64,000 bases of DNA. It comes from Prochlorococcus marinus str. MIT 9314 (GTDB lineage: Bacteria > Cyanobacteriota > Cyanobacteriia > PCC-6307 > Cyanobiaceae). Position 1 is the first letter of the stretch. Each line of letters begins with the position of its first letter. Positions 25,234 through 37,439 of this stretch are shown one piece after another. Made by a program: the position numbers and the translations under genes. The DNA lies in assembly GCF_000760035.1 (NCBI RefSeq), contig NZ_JNAO01000011.1:36655-100654 (forward strand). The letters are read 5' to 3'. The notes below the pieces were generated by a model, which was not told the DNA's origin, searched no databases, and saw nothing but the letters and a program-made list of their open reading frames with translations.

Positions 25234-28200
25234 ATGTTTACGCAGGTCCGCTCAGCAAACCGCAGAGTATCTCCTGTTGAGGATAACAAACACAAAGTTG
25301 TAATAAAAGCAGTTTATGTTGTCCTTGAGCCACAATACCAAAATTCCTTAACGGAAGCTGCAAAGTCAATAAACAATATGAATGGGCCTATAGGTATAGA
25401 CCTTAGCGGCTATCTTATCGAAGAACTTAGGAATGATAGTAATTTTGAAGATTTTAAAGAAGATATAGCTAATGCAGATATTTTCGTAGCCTCTTTAATT
25501 TTCATTGAAGACCTTGCTCAAAAAGTAGTTGATGCAGTAACTCCATTTAAAGACAAACTTAAAGCATCAATTATTTTCCCCTCCATGCCAGAGGTAATGA
25601 GATTAAATAAGCTAGGTTCATTTAGTATGGCCCAACTTGGTCAATCTAAAAGTATTATTGGAGATTTAATAAAAAAGAAAAAAGAATCTGATGGAGCAAG
25701 TTTCCAAGACTCAATGTTGAAGTTATTAAACACACTACCTTCAATACTTAAATATCTTCCAGTAGAAAAAGCTCAAGATGCAAGAACATTCATTCTAAGT
25801 TTTCAGTATTGGTTAGGTGGTACAACTGAGAATTTAAAAAACTTCTTGTTAATGATATCTGAAAAGTACGCTGTTTCAGAAATCATAAAAGAACAAATAG
25901 AAGAATTCAAAATTCAAGACCCTGAAACATTCCCAGATTTAGGAATTTGGCATCCTCTTGCTCCTTGCATGTTTGAAAGTCTTAAAGAATATCAAAATTG
26001 GGAAAATAATAGGAAAGATATAAAACTTAAAGATGACAAAACTCCAACAATAGGCTTAGTGCTTCAAAGGAGTCATATCGTTACGGGAGATGATGCTCAT
26101 TACGTTGCTGTTATTCAAGAATTGGAATACAGAGGTGCAAGAGTACTACCCATCTTCTGTGGAGGTCTAGATTTTTCTAAACCAGTTAATGAATTTTATT
26201 ATGATTCCACAAATAAGGATCAACCTATAGTAGATGGAGTTGTATCTTTAACAGGATTTGCACTAGTTGGTGGTCCAGCAAGACAAGATCATCCTAAAGC
26301 CATTGAAGCCCTAAAAAGGTTAAACAGACCCTATATGGTTGCACTTCCATTAGTCTTCCAAACCACGCAAGAATGGGAAGATAGTGATCTAGGTTTACAT
26401 CCTGTTCAGGTAGCGCTTCAGATTGCAATTCCAGAGCTTGATGGTGCTATTGAACCTATTATTCTCTCAGGACGTGATGATGCAACAGGTAAGGCGCATA
26501 CCCTCCAAGATCGAGTTGATGTAATAGCTGAAAGAGCAATAAAATGGTCAACTTTAAGGGTTAAACAAAGAAAGGATAAAAAATTAGCCATCACAGTATT
26601 TAGTTTTCCACCAGACAAAGGTAATGTTGGTACGGCAGCATACTTGAATGTTTTTGGTTCAATTTATAGAGTACTCCTTGAAATGAAATCGAAGGGATAT
26701 CAAATAGATGAACTTCCAAGTAATTCAAAAGAATTAATGGAAAAAGTAATTAACAACCCAGAAGCGATGGATGGCTCTCCAGAGTTAAATATTGCTCATA
26801 AGATGTCAGTAAAAGAATACGAAGAGTACACCCCATATTCACAAAGACTCGAAGAAAATTGGGGTAAACCTCCTGGCAACCTTAATAGTGACGGACAAAA
26901 CCTTCTTATCTATGGGAAACATTTTGGAAATGTCTTTATAGGAGTTCAACCTACATTCGGTTATGAAGGTGATCCCATGAGATTACTCTATTCAAGAAGT
27001 GCTAGTCCTCATCATGGTTTTGCAGCGTATTACACATATGTAGAAAAAATCTGGGGGGCTGATGCTGTTCTTCATTTTGGAACTCACGGCTCACTTGAAT
27101 TTATGCCTGGGAAGCAGATGGGCATGAGTGAAACTTGCTATCCGGATTCTCTCATTGGATCATTACCTAATTTGTATTACTATGCTGCGAATAATCCATC
27201 TGAAGCAACAATTGCGAAGAGAAGAGGATATGCTTCAACTATTAGTTATCTTACTCCTCCAGCAGAAAATGCAGGACTATACAAAGGACTTAAAGAACTT
27301 AGTGAACTCGTTGGTTCTTATCAACAATTAAGAGAAAATAGCAGGGGTATTCAAATTGTTAATGCAATAGTTGAAACTTCTAAACAATGTAACCTTGACA
27401 AAGATGTAGAGCTTCCTTCAAAAGAAGTAGAAGAACTTTCAATAGATGAAAGAGATTTATTTGTTGGTAATGTCTATAAACAGTTGATGGAGATTGAAAG
27501 TAGATTGTTACCTTGCGGTCTTCATACTATTGGAGAAGCTCCAACAGCAGAGGAAGCTGTTGCAACACTTGTAAATATTGCTTCTTTAGAGAGAGAACAA
27601 GAAGGATTAAGATCTCTTCCTGGATTACTCGCAGAATCCATCGGTCTTACTATTGAACAAATTTATGATGGTAATAATAAAGGTGAACTTAATTTTGTAG
27701 AGTTAAATGAAAAAATTATAAAAACAGCAAGAGAGTCTATTTTTGCGATGGTCAACTCTTTAAAAATTCTTGATGGCAGAGTTTATTTAGAAAAATCACT
27801 TCTTTCCAAACTTTTCGATTTACTTAAAGTTTTTGGTCTAAATCTACCTACCCCTTGGCTAAGAGTTTGCAGATTAAATGGATTTAATGAAGTTAATCAG
27901 AAGGAATTAAATAAATTATTTGATTACTTACTTTTCTGTCTGGAACAAGTCTGCGCAGACAAAGAAATGGATAGCCTCATTAAAGCACTTGATGGAAATT
28001 ATGTTTTACCTGGACCAGGTGGAGATCCCATAAGAAATCCAGGCGTTTTACCCAGTGGTAAAAATATCCATGCACTTGATCCTCAATCAATCCCAACTAC
28101 AGCAGCAGTTGCTGCAGCTAAGTCTGTTGTTGACAAATTAATTGAGAGACAAAAAGAAGAGCAAGGAACTTGGCCCGAAACAATAGCTTGTGTTTTATGG

Positions 28201-29244
28201 GGTACTGATAACATCAAAACTTACGGGGAATCACTTGCACAAATATTATGGTTTGTTGGGGTAAAACCAAAACCAGATTCTGTTGGAAGAATTAACAAAT
28301 TAGAATTAATCCCTTTAGCAGAATTAGGTAGGCCAAGAATAGATGTAGTAGTTAATTGTTCAGGAGTATTTAGAGATCTATTTATCAATCAAATGGCATT
28401 AATAGATCAGGCAGTCAAATTAGCAGCTGAAGCTGATGAACCACTGGAATCTAATTTTGTGAGGAAACATTCACTAGAACAAGCAGAAAAAGAAGGCACT
28501 TCTATCAGAGAAGCTTCAGCGAGAGTATTCTCTAATGCAAGTGGAAGTTACAGTTCAAATGTTAATTTAGCCGTAGAAAATTCAACATGGGAGGAAGAAA
28601 ATGAATTACAAGAAATGTATTTATCTCGCAAAACATATGCTTTTAATGCCGATAATCCAGGTGAGATGAATCAAAAAAGAGAGGTATTTGAGTCAGTAAT
28701 GAAAACAGCAGATGTTACATTTCAAAACCTTGATTCTTCAGAAATTTCATTAACAGATGTAAGTCATTATTTTGATTCGGATCCTACAAAATTGATTAAG
28801 ACTTTAAGAGATGACGGAAAAGAACCAAGTAGCTACATAGCAGATACAACCACTTCTAATGCTCAAGTTAGAACACTAGGAGAAACTATCAGATTAGACT
28901 CAAGAACCAAACTCTTAAATCCTAAGTGGTATGAAGGTATGCTCAAATCTGGCTACGAAGGAGTTAGAGAACTTTCTAACAGACTTAATTACACTCTTGG
29001 TTGGAGTGCTACAAGTGGTCAAGTAGATAATTTTGTATATGAAGAAACTAATGAAACATTTATAAATGACGAAGAGATGAGGAAAAGATTAATGGATCTT
29101 AACCCTAATAGTTTCAGAAGAATTGTTGGAACATTGCTAGAAGTTAATGGTAGGGGATATTGGGAAACTTCAGATGAAAATATAGAACAGTTGAAAGAAC
29201 TATACCAAGAGGTAGAGGATAAAATCGAAGGAGTTAAGGAATAA
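25234..29244 (+). CDS. chlH: magnesium chelatase subunit H
   Basis: ChlH is the large porphyrin-binding subunit of Mg-chelatase, which with the AAA proteins ChlI and ChlD inserts Mg2+ into protoporphyrin IX, the committed step to chlorophyll. At 1336 aa it has the normal size. Conserved blocks include [42 protein letters not shown] and the C-terminal [24 protein letters not shown] (read in parts). It acts in the cytoplasm and thylakoid-associated pool. The gene stands alone, 8 bases from convergent folP. Its pathway partner acsF is 13 kb away in this window. Confidence 0.97.
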   Translation: MFTQVRSANRRVSPVEDNKHKVVIKAVYVVLEPQYQNSLTEAAKSINNMNGPIGIDLSGYLIEELRNDSNFEDFKEDIANADIFVASLIFIEDLAQKVVDAVTPFKDKLKASIIFPSMPEVMRLNKLGSFSMAQLGQSKSIIGDLIKKKKESDGASFQDSMLKLLNTLPSILKYLPVEKAQDARTFILSFQYWLGGTTENLKNFLLMISEKYAVSEIIKEQIEEFKIQDPETFPDLGIWHPLAPCMFESLKEYQNWENNRKDIKLKDDKTPTIGLVLQRSHIVTGDDAHYVAVIQELEYRGARVLPIFCGGLDFSKPVNEFYYDSTNKDQPIVDGVVSLTGFALVGGPARQDHPKAIEALKRLNRPYMVALPLVFQTTQEWEDSDLGLHPVQVALQIAIPELDGAIEPIILSGRDDATGKAHTLQDRVDVIAERAIKWSTLRVKQRKDKKLAITVFSFPPDKGNVGTAAYLNVFGSIYRVLLEMKSKGYQIDELPSNSKELMEKVINNPEAMDGSPELNIAHKMSVKEYEEYTPYSQRLEENWGKPPGNLNSDGQNLLIYGKHFGNVFIGVQPTFGYEGDPMRLLYSRSASPHHGFAAYYTYVEKIWGADAVLHFGTHGSLEFMPGKQMGMSETCYPDSLIGSLPNLYYYAANNPSEATIAKRRGYASTISYLTPPAENAGLYKGLKELSELVGSYQQLRENSRGIQIVNAIVETSKQCNLDKDVELPSKEVEELSIDERDLFVGNVYKQLMEIESRLLPCGLHTIGEAPTAEEAVATLVNIASLEREQEGLRSLPGLLAESIGLTIEQIYDGNNKGELNFVELNEKIIKTARESIFAMVNSLKILDGRVYLEKSLLSKLFDLLKVFGLNLPTPWLRVCRLNGFNEVNQKELNKLFDYLLFCLEQVCADKEMDSLIKALDGNYVLPGPGGDPIRNPGVLPSGKNIHALDPQSIPTTAAVAAAKSVVDKLIERQKEEQGTWPETIACVLWGTDNIKTYGESLAQILWFVGVKPKPDSVGRINKLELIPLAELGRPRIDVVVNCSGVFRDLFINQMALIDQAVKLAAEADEPLESNFVRKHSLEQAEKEGTSIREASARVFSNASGSYSSNVNLAVENSTWEEENELQEMYLSRKTYAFNADNPGEMNQKREVFESVMKTADVTFQNLDSSEISLTDVSHYFDSDPTKLIKTLRDDGKEPSSYIADTTTSNAQVRTLGETIRLDSRTKLLNPKWYEGMLKSGYEGVRELSNRLNYTLGWSATSGQVDNFVYEETNETFINDEEMRKRLMDLNPNSFRRIVGTLLEVNGRGYWETSDENIEQLKELYQEVEDKIEGVKE

Positions 29245-29252
29245 TAAATTTG

Positions 29253-30098
29253 TTATTTTCTGTAAATCCTATCAGCCACTTTCAGGATTTGATAATTTAG
29301 TTTAACGTTGTGGACTCTCACAATATCAATATTAAATTGAGAACACAGACAACTTATTGCTAGTGTTCCTATATCCCTTTCTTTTGGATTTTCCTCATTC
29401 AAAATTTCTCCTATAAATCTCTTCCTAGATGCACCTATCAAAATTGGCAAATCCCATTTTTTAAATACATCTAAGTTTCTCAATATTTCCAAATTATGAA
29501 TGATATCCTTTGAAAAACCAATTCCAGGATCAACAATTATGTTTCTTTTAGATATATTTTTTTCTAAAGCATTCTTAATTAAATTATCAAGCGAGCATTT
29601 AACGTCACTTAATACATTCTGGTAATTAGAGAGTTGATTCATATTTTGACTATTACCACGACTATGCGTTATGACGAATGGACAATTGAATTTTGATACA
29701 ACATCCAAAATATTTATATCTCTTCTTCCTCCAGTGACATCATTTATCCAATTAGCACCATTTAATAGAGCTTCGTAAGCTACGTCAGAATTAAAAGTAT
29801 CAATAGAAATTAAAACATCTGGATATTCAGATTTTATTAATTTTAGATAAGGAATCAATCTTTTTATTTCTATGCCTGAGCCAACTTCTTCAGCCCCTGG
29901 TCTAGTACTTTGAGCACCAAGATCAATAACATCAACGCCATTACTCAAGAAATGATTTACTTGATCTAAAACTTTTTTTGAAGAATTTAATTCTCCACCA
30001 TCACTAAATGAATCGGGAGTTAAATTAATAACTCCCATAATTGAAGTTTTTTGTCCCCAGCCTTTTGGCCATGAATTTTTATTATTGATAATTTGCAA
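29253..30098 (-). CDS. folP: dihydropteroate synthase
   Basis: Condenses 6-hydroxymethyl-7,8-dihydropterin pyrophosphate with p-aminobenzoate in folate synthesis. The 281-aa TIM-barrel protein shows the family signature [14 protein letters not shown] (about residues 22-35), the second [11 protein letters not shown] block, and [10 protein letters not shown] near the C-terminus. The start is TTG (30098), lying 17 bases inside the end of tpiA, so the two genes are coupled. An ATG further in would cut off the conserved first strand. Confidence 0.95.
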   Translation of the reverse strand: MQIINNKNSWPKGWGQKTSIMGVINLTPDSFSDGGELNSSKKVLDQVNHFLSNGVDVIDLGAQSTRPGAEEVGSGIEIKRLIPYLKLIKSEYPDVLISIDTFNSDVAYEALLNGANWINDVTGGRRDINILDVVSKFNCPFVITHSRGNSQNMNQLSNYQNVLSDVKCSLDNLIKNALEKNISKRNIIVDPGIGFSKDIIHNLEILRNLDVFKKWDLPILIGASRKRFIGEILNEENPKERDIGTLAISCLCSQFNIDIVRVHNVKLNYQILKVADRIYRK

Positions 30099-30807
30099 TT
30101 CTCGCGAAACTATTCGGATCTAATGAAGCCCCTCCAACTAACACCCCATCTATATCACTCATTGACATGATTTCGTCAATATTATTAGGTTTAACGGATC
30201 CTCCATATTGAATAATTACATCATCAAAACCTATTAATTTCCGAATCAAAGAACATATATTATTAGCATCTTCTGCCTCACATGTTTTACCAGTGCCAAT
30301 AGCCCATATTGGTTCATAGGCAACAATTAAATTAGTTGGATCTGTATTTTCTAATCCTTGTTCAACCTGTCTAGTAATAACTCTATCAGCTTCTCCTCTC
30401 TCTCTTTGTTCTAATGTTTCTCCAACACAAACTATTGGAGTAAGTCCACTAGATTGAGCAAAAACTGCTCTTTTATTAATTTGTTCATCACTTTCACTAA
30501 AATATTTCCTTGGCTCACTGTGTCCAACGATTGCATATGAGACGCCATGTTCAAGAAGCATTTTTGGAGATATTTCTGCTGTAAATGCTCCTTGATCTTC
30601 CCAATGAATATTTTGACTAGAAATATCTATATAATCAAAATCAGAATGATCAGAAAAGGTTGAAATAGCCGTGAAAGGTGGAGCTATAACAACTTTACGA
30701 TCGTCTTTTATGTTTTTAATTAAAGGAATAAACTCTTCTAGATAGGATTTAGCTTCAGCACAAGTCATGTGCATTTTCCAATTACCAGCAATTACAGATT
30801 TTCTCAA
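30082..30807 (-). CDS. tpiA: triosephosphate isomerase
   Basis: Interconverts dihydroxyacetone phosphate and glyceraldehyde-3-phosphate in glycolysis and the Calvin cycle. 241 aa. GNWKMH (8-13) carries the catalytic Lys, GHSEPR the electrophilic His region, and [11 protein letters not shown] the catalytic Glu and loop 6. The phosphate-binding GGSVKP is also present. The start codon is TTG (30807). It overlaps folP by 17 bases. Confidence 0.96.
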   Translation of the reverse strand: MRKSVIAGNWKMHMTCAEAKSYLEEFIPLIKNIKDDRKVVIAPPFTAISTFSDHSDFDYIDISSQNIHWEDQGAFTAEISPKMLLEHGVSYAIVGHSEPRKYFSESDEQINKRAVFAQSSGLTPIVCVGETLEQRERGEADRVITRQVEQGLENTDPTNLIVAYEPIWAIGTGKTCEAEDANNICSLIRKLIGFDDVIIQYGGSVKPNNIDEIMSMSDIDGVLVGGASLDPNSFARIANYQ

Positions 30808-30859
30808 AATACTATCTCCAAGAAAAATATACTAATACAAAGTGAGTTGAATAAGCTAA

Positions 30860-31036
30860 CTATTCAAAAATTAATTCATTTTTTAGAAATATTACTTTAT
30901 CACCCTTGTTTAACTTCCTTCCTCTCCTAGTCTCAATTACACCATTAACCAAAACAGAACCGGATTTAATAAAAATTTTTGCTTCGCCACCAGTAGATAC
31001 CAAATTTTTCCATTTTAAGAATTGATCCAATTTCAT
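30860..31036 (-). CDS. S4-domain RNA-binding protein, YaaA/RlbA-like
   Basis: 58 aa from the ATG at 31036, a single S4 fold: MKLDQFLKWKNLVSTGGEAK, then VLVNGVIETRRGRKLNKGD. This is the small stand-alone S4 (YbcJ/YaaA) type that binds structured RNA, often tied to ribosome assembly. A longer frame to a TTG at 31078 exists, but its extra residues are unlike the family, and S4 proteins of this type normally begin a few residues before the LDQFLK segment. Divergent from the ABC transporter. Confidence 0.85.
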   Translation of the reverse strand: MKLDQFLKWKNLVSTGGEAKIFIKSGSVLVNGVIETRRGRKLNKGDKVIFLKNELIFE

Positions 31037-31094
31037 TGTTTTTAAACTCAAAGATATTGATAAAGTAGGATATAACAATTAAATATATAATATC

Positions 31095-32798
31095 TTGAAA
31101 TTAATACCACCAGTCAGACCATATTCAAATAGGTTTATCAAGGGTTTTATATGCATGCTTATTTACGTAGCTTGTTGGCCTTTATTAGCATATTTAGCTG
31201 GAAACTTAATCCCAGCGATTGGGTCTGGTGATCTTTCAAAAGTTTCTAGCATAATAATTAAGTCTTTATTTGTATTTTTAGTTCAGAAAACCGCTCAATT
31301 TGGACAGGATGTTTTCATAGCAAAACCATCTTTAGAAATTAGCGAAGTTATGAGAGGAAATTTATTTAACAGAATTCAAAAAATAGAAATGAATTCTTTT
31401 GGAAAGATTTCTGCAGGGGACATCACATATAGACTTACAGAAGATGCAGACAGAGTAAGCGAAGTAATTTATAAAACAGCTCAAGACACTATTCCATGCA
31501 CTTTACAGTTGTTAGCGGTAATAATCTATATGTTTTATTTAGACTGGTCACTAACATTATCAACTTTTGTTTTAGCACCATTGATTATTCTTTCAGTTAA
31601 CAGTTTTGGAAGGAGAGTTTTATTCGCATCTGAGAAAAGTCAAGAATCAACAAGTAATTTAGCAGCTTTAATAGGTGAATCTATAAATGGAATGAAGACC
31701 ATAAGAGCTTTTGCTGTTGAAAATTGGATTGAGAATAGATTTCATAAAAGATTAAGTGCAAATAAAAAAGCAAAATATAAAACATTAAAATTACTTGCAT
31801 TTCAACATCCAATTGTAGGATTTGTTGAAGCATTTGGAATATTAGCAATATTAGGTTTAGGAGCCGCAAGAATTAATCTAGGCCTTCTAACAAGCGAGGA
31901 ATTCAGCAGTTTCTTTGCTGCAATATTGATGCTTATTGATCCAATAAGTCATGTAAGTACAAATTTTAATGACTATAAACAGGCAGAAGCATCTATAAAA
32001 AGGTTAAAAAACATAAATATAGAACCCATCGAAGATAACAAAGAAACATTAACAAGGATCTCCAATATTATTGGAAAAATAAGTTTCAAAAAAGTTAATT
32101 TCGCTTACAAAAAAGATAATCAAGTACTTAAAAATATCAATTTAGACATTAAAAGAGGGGAAGTAACAGCTTTTGTTGGACCTTCCGGAGCTGGTAAAAG
32201 TACAATGTTGGCTTTGATATTAAAGTTTATAACTCCAAATAATGGAGACATTTTTATAGATGATAAAAATCTTAAAATATTAAATACAAAAGATATTAGA
32301 AAAAACATTGCATTAGTTCAACAACAGCCTTTTTTGTTTTCAGGAACAATTATTGATGTAATAAGAATGGGCAGAAATTTCACCAAAGAAGAAGTTATAG
32401 AATCAGCAATAAAAGCAAACGCCCACAACTTCATTCAAATGCTACCTGAGAAATATGAAACTAAGATAACTGAAAGAGGATCAAATTTCTCAGGAGGTCA
32501 GATCCAAAGGATAGCAATTGCAAGAGCGATAATTGGAAACCCATCAATACTTCTTTTAGACGAGGCCACAAGTGCGTTAGATGCAGAATCAGAATCTGAA
32601 GTCCAAGAAGGTCTTAATAGAGCAATGAAAGATAGAACAGTTATTGTAATTGCTCATAGATTAGCCACTACTCAAGAAGCAAATAAAATAGTTGTTTTCG
32701 ATAAAGGTGAAATTATTGAAGTTGGGAAACATATTGATTTAATCAATAAGCCTGGAATTTATAAAGAATTATGTGAAAAACAATTGATTAAAAAGTAA
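31095..32798 (+). CDS. ABC exporter half-transporter, MsbA/multidrug type
   Basis: 567 aa with the transmembrane domain first (about six helices in residues 1-290) and the nucleotide-binding domain second. The NBD has Walker A GPSGAGKS, Q-loop QQQPFLFSG, signature FSGGQIQR, Walker B ILLLDEAT and the H-loop in IAHR. It is a homodimeric or heterodimeric exporter of lipids, lipopolysaccharide precursors or drugs; the substrate is not decidable. The start codon is TTG (31095), 58 bases from the divergent S4 gene, with no other good start nearby. Confidence 0.92.
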   Translation: MKLIPPVRPYSNRFIKGFICMLIYVACWPLLAYLAGNLIPAIGSGDLSKVSSIIIKSLFVFLVQKTAQFGQDVFIAKPSLEISEVMRGNLFNRIQKIEMNSFGKISAGDITYRLTEDADRVSEVIYKTAQDTIPCTLQLLAVIIYMFYLDWSLTLSTFVLAPLIILSVNSFGRRVLFASEKSQESTSNLAALIGESINGMKTIRAFAVENWIENRFHKRLSANKKAKYKTLKLLAFQHPIVGFVEAFGILAILGLGAARINLGLLTSEEFSSFFAAILMLIDPISHVSTNFNDYKQAEASIKRLKNINIEPIEDNKETLTRISNIIGKISFKKVNFAYKKDNQVLKNINLDIKRGEVTAFVGPSGAGKSTMLALILKFITPNNGDIFIDDKNLKILNTKDIRKNIALVQQQPFLFSGTIIDVIRMGRNFTKEEVIESAIKANAHNFIQMLPEKYETKITERGSNFSGGQIQRIAIARAIIGNPSILLLDEATSALDAESESEVQEGLNRAMKDRTVIVIAHRLATTQEANKIVVFDKGEIIEVGKHIDLINKPGIYKELCEKQLIKK

Positions 32799-32830
32799 CA
32801 ACTCTATTTTATTTATAAAAAAGTAAATCT

Positions 32831-33049
32831 ATGAACGAAAACACAAATGATTCTGCAAATCCAGTTTTAACCTTTGAAGGCAAAAAATATTTAATAAATG
32901 AACTTTCTAATGAAATAAAAGAATCTATAAAATTATTACAAATAGCGGAGACACAACTTAAAATACACCAAGATACTCTCAAATTACTTTCAATTAGTCG
33001 AAACTCTTTAGTTAATCAATTAAGAGAAAAACTAAAAAACTTAGAATAA
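32831..33049 (+). CDS. DUF6447-like small protein, 72 aa
   Basis: Begins with a low-complexity segment, then LTFEGKKYLINELSNEIKE and a long helix ending SISRNSLVNQLREKL. This resembles the DUF6447 family found in picocyanobacteria and their phages. It is predicted to be a helical, possibly coiled-coil protein. It follows the ABC exporter by 32 bases and stops 4 bases before the opposing carB stop. Function unknown. Confidence 0.6.
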   Translation: MNENTNDSANPVLTFEGKKYLINELSNEIKESIKLLQIAETQLKIHQDTLKLLSISRNSLVNQLREKLKNLE

Positions 33050-33053
33050 AATC

Positions 33054-36000
33054 TTAATATTCATGGATTTCTTGTAGAGAATAAGTATTAATTTTATTAC
33101 ACTGCAAAGCTTTGATCGCCTTAATGGCTGCCTTTGCTCCAGGAATAGTTGTAAAAGTTGGAATATTATATTCTAAAGCAGCTCGTCTTAAATAAGCATC
33201 ATCATGAAGAGCCTGTGAGCCAATTGGAGTATTAATTATTAATTGAACAAGTCCAGAACGAATTAGGTCCTCAATATTTGGTCTTCCTTCATGAACTTTT
33301 TGCACTTCTTCAACTTGAATTCCTAAATTCACCAAATGTGCAGCTGTCCCTTTTGTTGCTATTAATTTAAATCCTAAAATCAAAAGTTCTTTAGCAACTT
33401 CCTCAAGATTTTTTTTATCTAAGTCATTTGTAGACAAAAAAGCTACTCCTTCTGAAGGTACACCATTACCTGCTGCCAATTCCGACTTGGCATATGCAAT
33501 TCCAAAATCTTTAGCTAAACCCATTACCTCTCCAGTAGATTTCATTTCAGGACCAAGTAATGTATCAGACCCAGGGAATCTTTTAAATGGTAAAACGGCC
33601 TCTTTTACTGCCTGATATTTTGGAGAAAATTCTTCTTTGAAATTAATATCTTCTAATGTAAAACCTTGCATTAACTGAGTAGCTAATTTTGCAACTGGTT
33701 TACCTATAGCTTTTGAAACAAATGGAACTGTCCTGGATGCTCTTGGATTTGCTTCAAGAATAAATAATTTATTTTCTTTATTATTTGTATTTATTACTGC
33801 AAATTGCAAATTAATTAAACCAACAACATTTAATCTTTGTGCAATTAATTTAGTCCAGTTCCTTACATTTTCTATTGTGGATTTTGAAAGAGAGATGGAA
33901 GGCAGGCAACAAGCTGAATCTCCTGAATGAATTCCTGCAGGTTCCACATGTTCCATTAAGCCAGCAATTACAACCGACCCCTCTGAATCGCATAAAGCAT
34001 CAACATCTATCTCAATTGCATTATTCAAATATTGATCAAGAAGGATTGGATGATCAGGAGATACCTTTACTGCTTCAGTGATGTATCTCGATAATTCATA
34101 CTCATCTTTAACAATTTCCATTGCTCTTCCACCTAAAACATAAGAGGGTCTTACAACCAAGGGAAATCCTATATTTTTGGCTACTTTTTCTGCTTCATTT
34201 ATATTACGGGCAATACCGTTCAAAGGTTGTCTAATACTTAATTCATTAAGAATTTTTGTAAATTCCTCTCTATCTTCTGCTAAATCGATAGATTCTGGAG
34301 AAGTCCCAAGAATTCTTGAACCAGTTCTGACCCCATCATTAGATTTAAGCCATTCAAATAAAGATAATGATAATTTCAGTGGAGTTTGGCCTCCAAATTG
34401 AACAATCAAACCATATGGACTTTCGGCTTCTATTATGTTGAGCACATCCTCCAAAGTTACAGGCTCAAAATATAAAATATCGCTAGTATCATAATCTGTT
34501 GATACAGTTTCAGGGTTACTATTAACCATTATTGTTTTATAACCATTTGTAGAAGATTGATATGATGCATGACAACAACAGTAATCAAATTCAATTCCCT
34601 GACCAATTCTGTTTGGACCTCCCCCTAAAATCATAATTTTTTTTGATTTACTATTTTCTGAAATCTCGCTATCAAAAATTTGAGAATTAAAATTAATGAA
34701 AGATTCTTCGTAAGTTGAATAATGATAAGGAGTTGAGGATGTGAATTCTGCTGAACAAGTATCAACAGTTTTATAAATTGGAATTATATTAAGTTTTTTT
34801 CTATATTTTCTTACTTCAAAAAACTCAGTATTAGTTAACTTTGCTATCTGTTGATCTGAAAAACCTAATTGTTTAGCATGTAACATCAAATCTCTATCTA
34901 GAGTATAAAGTTCCTTATCTTTCAAAAAATCATTTTCAAAATTAAAGATATTACGTAATTTTTCGATAAACCACAAATCTATATTCGTAACTTGTTGAAT
35001 ATAAGTATTAGTTTTCCCAAGCTGCATAGCTTTTTTGATTAGGAGAATTCTTTCAGATGTAGGGTTTCTTAAACAATTTTTTATTTGATTCTCATTTTTA
35101 AATTCATCTTGTGAATCACACTCCCACCCAAAAATACCTACTTCTAATGACCTTAATGCTTTCTGAAATGATTCTTCAAAAGAACGACCAATTGCCATTG
35201 ACTCACCAACAGATTTCATGGCAGTGCTTAAAGTATTAGAAGAGCCTTTAAACTTTTCAAAGGCAAATCTTGGAATCTTAGTAACTACGTAATCAATTGA
35301 TGGCTCAAAACATGCAGGTGTTTTTTTTGTAATGTCATTAATAATCTCATCAAGTGTATAACCAACAGATAATAAAGCTGCAATCTTAGCTATGGGAAAT
35401 CCAGTTGCTTTACTTGCTAAAGCAGAGGATCTACTCACACGGGGGTTCATTTCTATGACAATTACTTCTCCATTAGATGGATTTATTGCAAATTGGATAT
35501 TACTCCCTCCTGTTTCAACTCCTACCTCTCTAATAATTTTCAATGACAAATCCCTTAATCTCTGGTACTCCTTATCTGTTAAAGTCTGTGCAGGAGCTAC
35601 AGTAATCGAATCTCCAGTGTGGACACCCATTGGGTCTAAATTTTCAATACTGCAAACTATTACTACATTGTCAGCAGTGTCTCTCATCACCTCAAGTTCA
35701 AACTCTTTCCATCCAATAAGTGATTTTTCAATTAATATTTGACTACTCGGACTTTCCTCTAAACCTGATTTACACAACTCGACAAATTCTTCAAGGTTAA
35801 AAGCAATTCCACCCCCAACTCCACCTAATGTAAATGCAGGCCTTATAATAAGAGGGTAAGAATTAATTTTTTTGGATACCTCTATTGCTTCATCTAGATT
35901 AGATGCAATACCAGAAGGACAAACATTTACATCTATTTTCTCCATCGATTCTTTAAACATTTTTCTATCTTCAGCTTTATTTATAGCTTTTAAATCAGCA

Positions 36001-36350
36001 CCAATTAATTCAATATTATTTTGTTTTAAAAAATCTGACTCTGATAATTTTACCGCAAGATTCAAAGCGGTTTGACCTCCCATAGTGGGAAGGATCGCAT
36101 CAGGTTTTTCTTTTAAAATGATCTGAGAAACAATTTCAGGAGTTAATGGTTCTATATATGTTTTGCTTGCGATCTCAGGATCAGTCATTATTGATGCTGG
36201 ATTTGAATTTATTAATACAATTTCATAACCAGCATTTCTTAAAGCTTTGCAAGCTTGAGTACCAGAGTAATCAAATTCGCATGCTTGTCCTATAACAATC
36301 GGTCCCGAACCTAGAATAAGAATTTTTTTTAGATCACCTCTTTGAGGCAT
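33054..36350 (-). CDS. carB: carbamoyl-phosphate synthase large subunit
   Basis: Synthesises carbamoyl phosphate from bicarbonate, glutamine-derived ammonia and two ATP for arginine and pyrimidines. At 1098 aa it has full length: two homologous ATP-grasp halves, starting [21 protein letters not shown] and, in the second half, [19 protein letters not shown]. The C-terminal MGS-like allosteric domain (about the last 130 residues, TKGTAAHLV) is present. The glutaminase CarA is not in this window. Convergent with the DUF6447-like gene. Confidence 0.97.
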   Translation of the reverse strand: MPQRGDLKKILILGSGPIVIGQACEFDYSGTQACKALRNAGYEIVLINSNPASIMTDPEIASKTYIEPLTPEIVSQIILKEKPDAILPTMGGQTALNLAVKLSESDFLKQNNIELIGADLKAINKAEDRKMFKESMEKIDVNVCPSGIASNLDEAIEVSKKINSYPLIIRPAFTLGGVGGGIAFNLEEFVELCKSGLEESPSSQILIEKSLIGWKEFELEVMRDTADNVVIVCSIENLDPMGVHTGDSITVAPAQTLTDKEYQRLRDLSLKIIREVGVETGGSNIQFAINPSNGEVIVIEMNPRVSRSSALASKATGFPIAKIAALLSVGYTLDEIINDITKKTPACFEPSIDYVVTKIPRFAFEKFKGSSNTLSTAMKSVGESMAIGRSFEESFQKALRSLEVGIFGWECDSQDEFKNENQIKNCLRNPTSERILLIKKAMQLGKTNTYIQQVTNIDLWFIEKLRNIFNFENDFLKDKELYTLDRDLMLHAKQLGFSDQQIAKLTNTEFFEVRKYRKKLNIIPIYKTVDTCSAEFTSSTPYHYSTYEESFINFNSQIFDSEISENSKSKKIMILGGGPNRIGQGIEFDYCCCHASYQSSTNGYKTIMVNSNPETVSTDYDTSDILYFEPVTLEDVLNIIEAESPYGLIVQFGGQTPLKLSLSLFEWLKSNDGVRTGSRILGTSPESIDLAEDREEFTKILNELSIRQPLNGIARNINEAEKVAKNIGFPLVVRPSYVLGGRAMEIVKDEYELSRYITEAVKVSPDHPILLDQYLNNAIEIDVDALCDSEGSVVIAGLMEHVEPAGIHSGDSACCLPSISLSKSTIENVRNWTKLIAQRLNVVGLINLQFAVINTNNKENKLFILEANPRASRTVPFVSKAIGKPVAKLATQLMQGFTLEDINFKEEFSPKYQAVKEAVLPFKRFPGSDTLLGPEMKSTGEVMGLAKDFGIAYAKSELAAGNGVPSEGVAFLSTNDLDKKNLEEVAKELLILGFKLIATKGTAAHLVNLGIQVEEVQKVHEGRPNIEDLIRSGLVQLIINTPIGSQALHDDAYLRRAALEYNIPTFTTIPGAKAAIKAIKALQCNKINTYSLQEIHEY

Positions 36351-36458
36351 AATTTAAACCCTTCATTTATCACATGCTACTTATAAATCATCAGATGTTA
36401 ATCAACTTACTTGAAAAGCAACATTTGTTTCTATAGTATTGAAAGAAATTAATATTTT

Positions 36459-37097
36459 ATGAGCGAACTTCAGCGACTTAAAAATTTGTTGCCTCCAGAG
36501 AATGAAAGTTGGGTATTTGTTGAAGCTGCTGCGGCTATAGACCCACCTTTAATAACACTTGAGGAAATCGGTCGTGACGAAGTAGAAATTCAAATAGATT
36601 TAGATGAATGGGATAACTTTGCTATTGACCACAGAAATCTATTATTTTGGCACGAGGTTGGGAAAATTCAGAATGACACAATTCCCAGAGATGGATGGGA
36701 AATGGCAGCTCTCGCCATAGGACTTGGAGGGGCTATTGGAGAGTTGTGGGTACAAGATGGTTTACTTTTATTACTCGCTCTAGGTTTATCAAGTTTTGCA
36801 GGTTATAGATTATATTTAAAAAATAATTCTGAAAAAAAACTTCAAGATGCTATATATGCAGATGAAAGAGCTATAGATCTTGCTTGTAGATTTGGATATA
36901 GCATTCCAAATGCGTATAAAAGTCTTGGCGGAGCCTTAAAAGAGTTAATAGATAAAACACGAAAAAAGAAAAAAAGAGGTTTCTTTGAAGATAGATTAGA
37001 GGCTTTAAGAAAAAGTGCAGAAAAAGCAAGATCAGAATTATCTCAGCAAGAAGGTTCAGAAAAATCAGTTTCAAGCGAAAATGTTTATGGACAATAA
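36459..37097 (+). CDS. DUF3318 family protein
   Basis: 212 aa. The opening MSELQRLKNLLPPENESWVF, the acidic VEIQIDLDEWD segment, LLFWHEVGKIQND and a Gly/Ala-rich membrane helix region (about residues 84-110) match cyanobacterial DUF3318. The C-terminus is strongly basic and helical with a possible coiled coil. The WHEVG phrase resembles a zinc-protease HEXXG, but the second ligand His is missing, so I do not call it a protease. It overlaps the start of rsfS by 17 bases. Confidence 0.75.
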   Translation: MSELQRLKNLLPPENESWVFVEAAAAIDPPLITLEEIGRDEVEIQIDLDEWDNFAIDHRNLLFWHEVGKIQNDTIPRDGWEMAALAIGLGGAIGELWVQDGLLLLLALGLSSFAGYRLYLKNNSEKKLQDAIYADERAIDLACRFGYSIPNAYKSLGGALKELIDKTRKKKKRGFFEDRLEALRKSAEKARSELSQQEGSEKSVSSENVYGQ

Positions 37098-37431
37098 AAG
37101 TTTGGTTTTAATGGCAGCTAAAGCATGTGATGAAAAAAAGGCAAAAGATATAAAACTAATAAAAATTGACAAAGTATCTTTTATAAGTGAATGGATTTTG
37201 ATTGCAGAAGGATTATCTGATGTACAAGTCAGATCTATAACTAACTCTGTAGAGGGAGAACTTAGAGAGAAGGCTAAAATTGAACCTATACGAAAAGAAG
37301 GGGTCAACGAAGCGAAATGGGCTTTACTTGATTATGGTGATTTGATAGTTAATATTTTTCAACCAGAAATAAGAAAATATTATGACCTTGAATCGTTTTG
37401 GAGTAATGGAGATAAACTTATATTTCCATAA
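37081..37431 (+). CDS. rsfS: ribosome silencing factor RsfS (Iojap)
   Basis: Binds ribosomal protein L14 and blocks subunit joining when nutrients are scarce. From the ATG at 37081 the product is 116 aa (an alternative ATG is at 37087). Family features: AAKACDEKKAKDI, the ISEWILIAEGLSDVQV core strand-helix and ALLDYGDLIVNIF with the closing REYYDLE-like segment (RKYYDLESFW). A longer frame to 37015 would add a Lys/Gln-rich extension inside DUF3318 and is unlikely. In an apparent operon with DUF3318 and ycf36. Confidence 0.92.
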   Translation: MFMDNKSLVLMAAKACDEKKAKDIKLIKIDKVSFISEWILIAEGLSDVQVRSITNSVEGELREKAKIEPIRKEGVNEAKWALLDYGDLIVNIFQPEIRKYYDLESFWSNGDKLIFP

Positions 37432-37439
37432 TATATTTT

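Noticed and set aside
36459..37097. HEVG in the DUF3318 protein as a zinc-protease motif
   Set aside because: The second His of HEXXH is absent (HEVGK) and the family is not peptidase-like.
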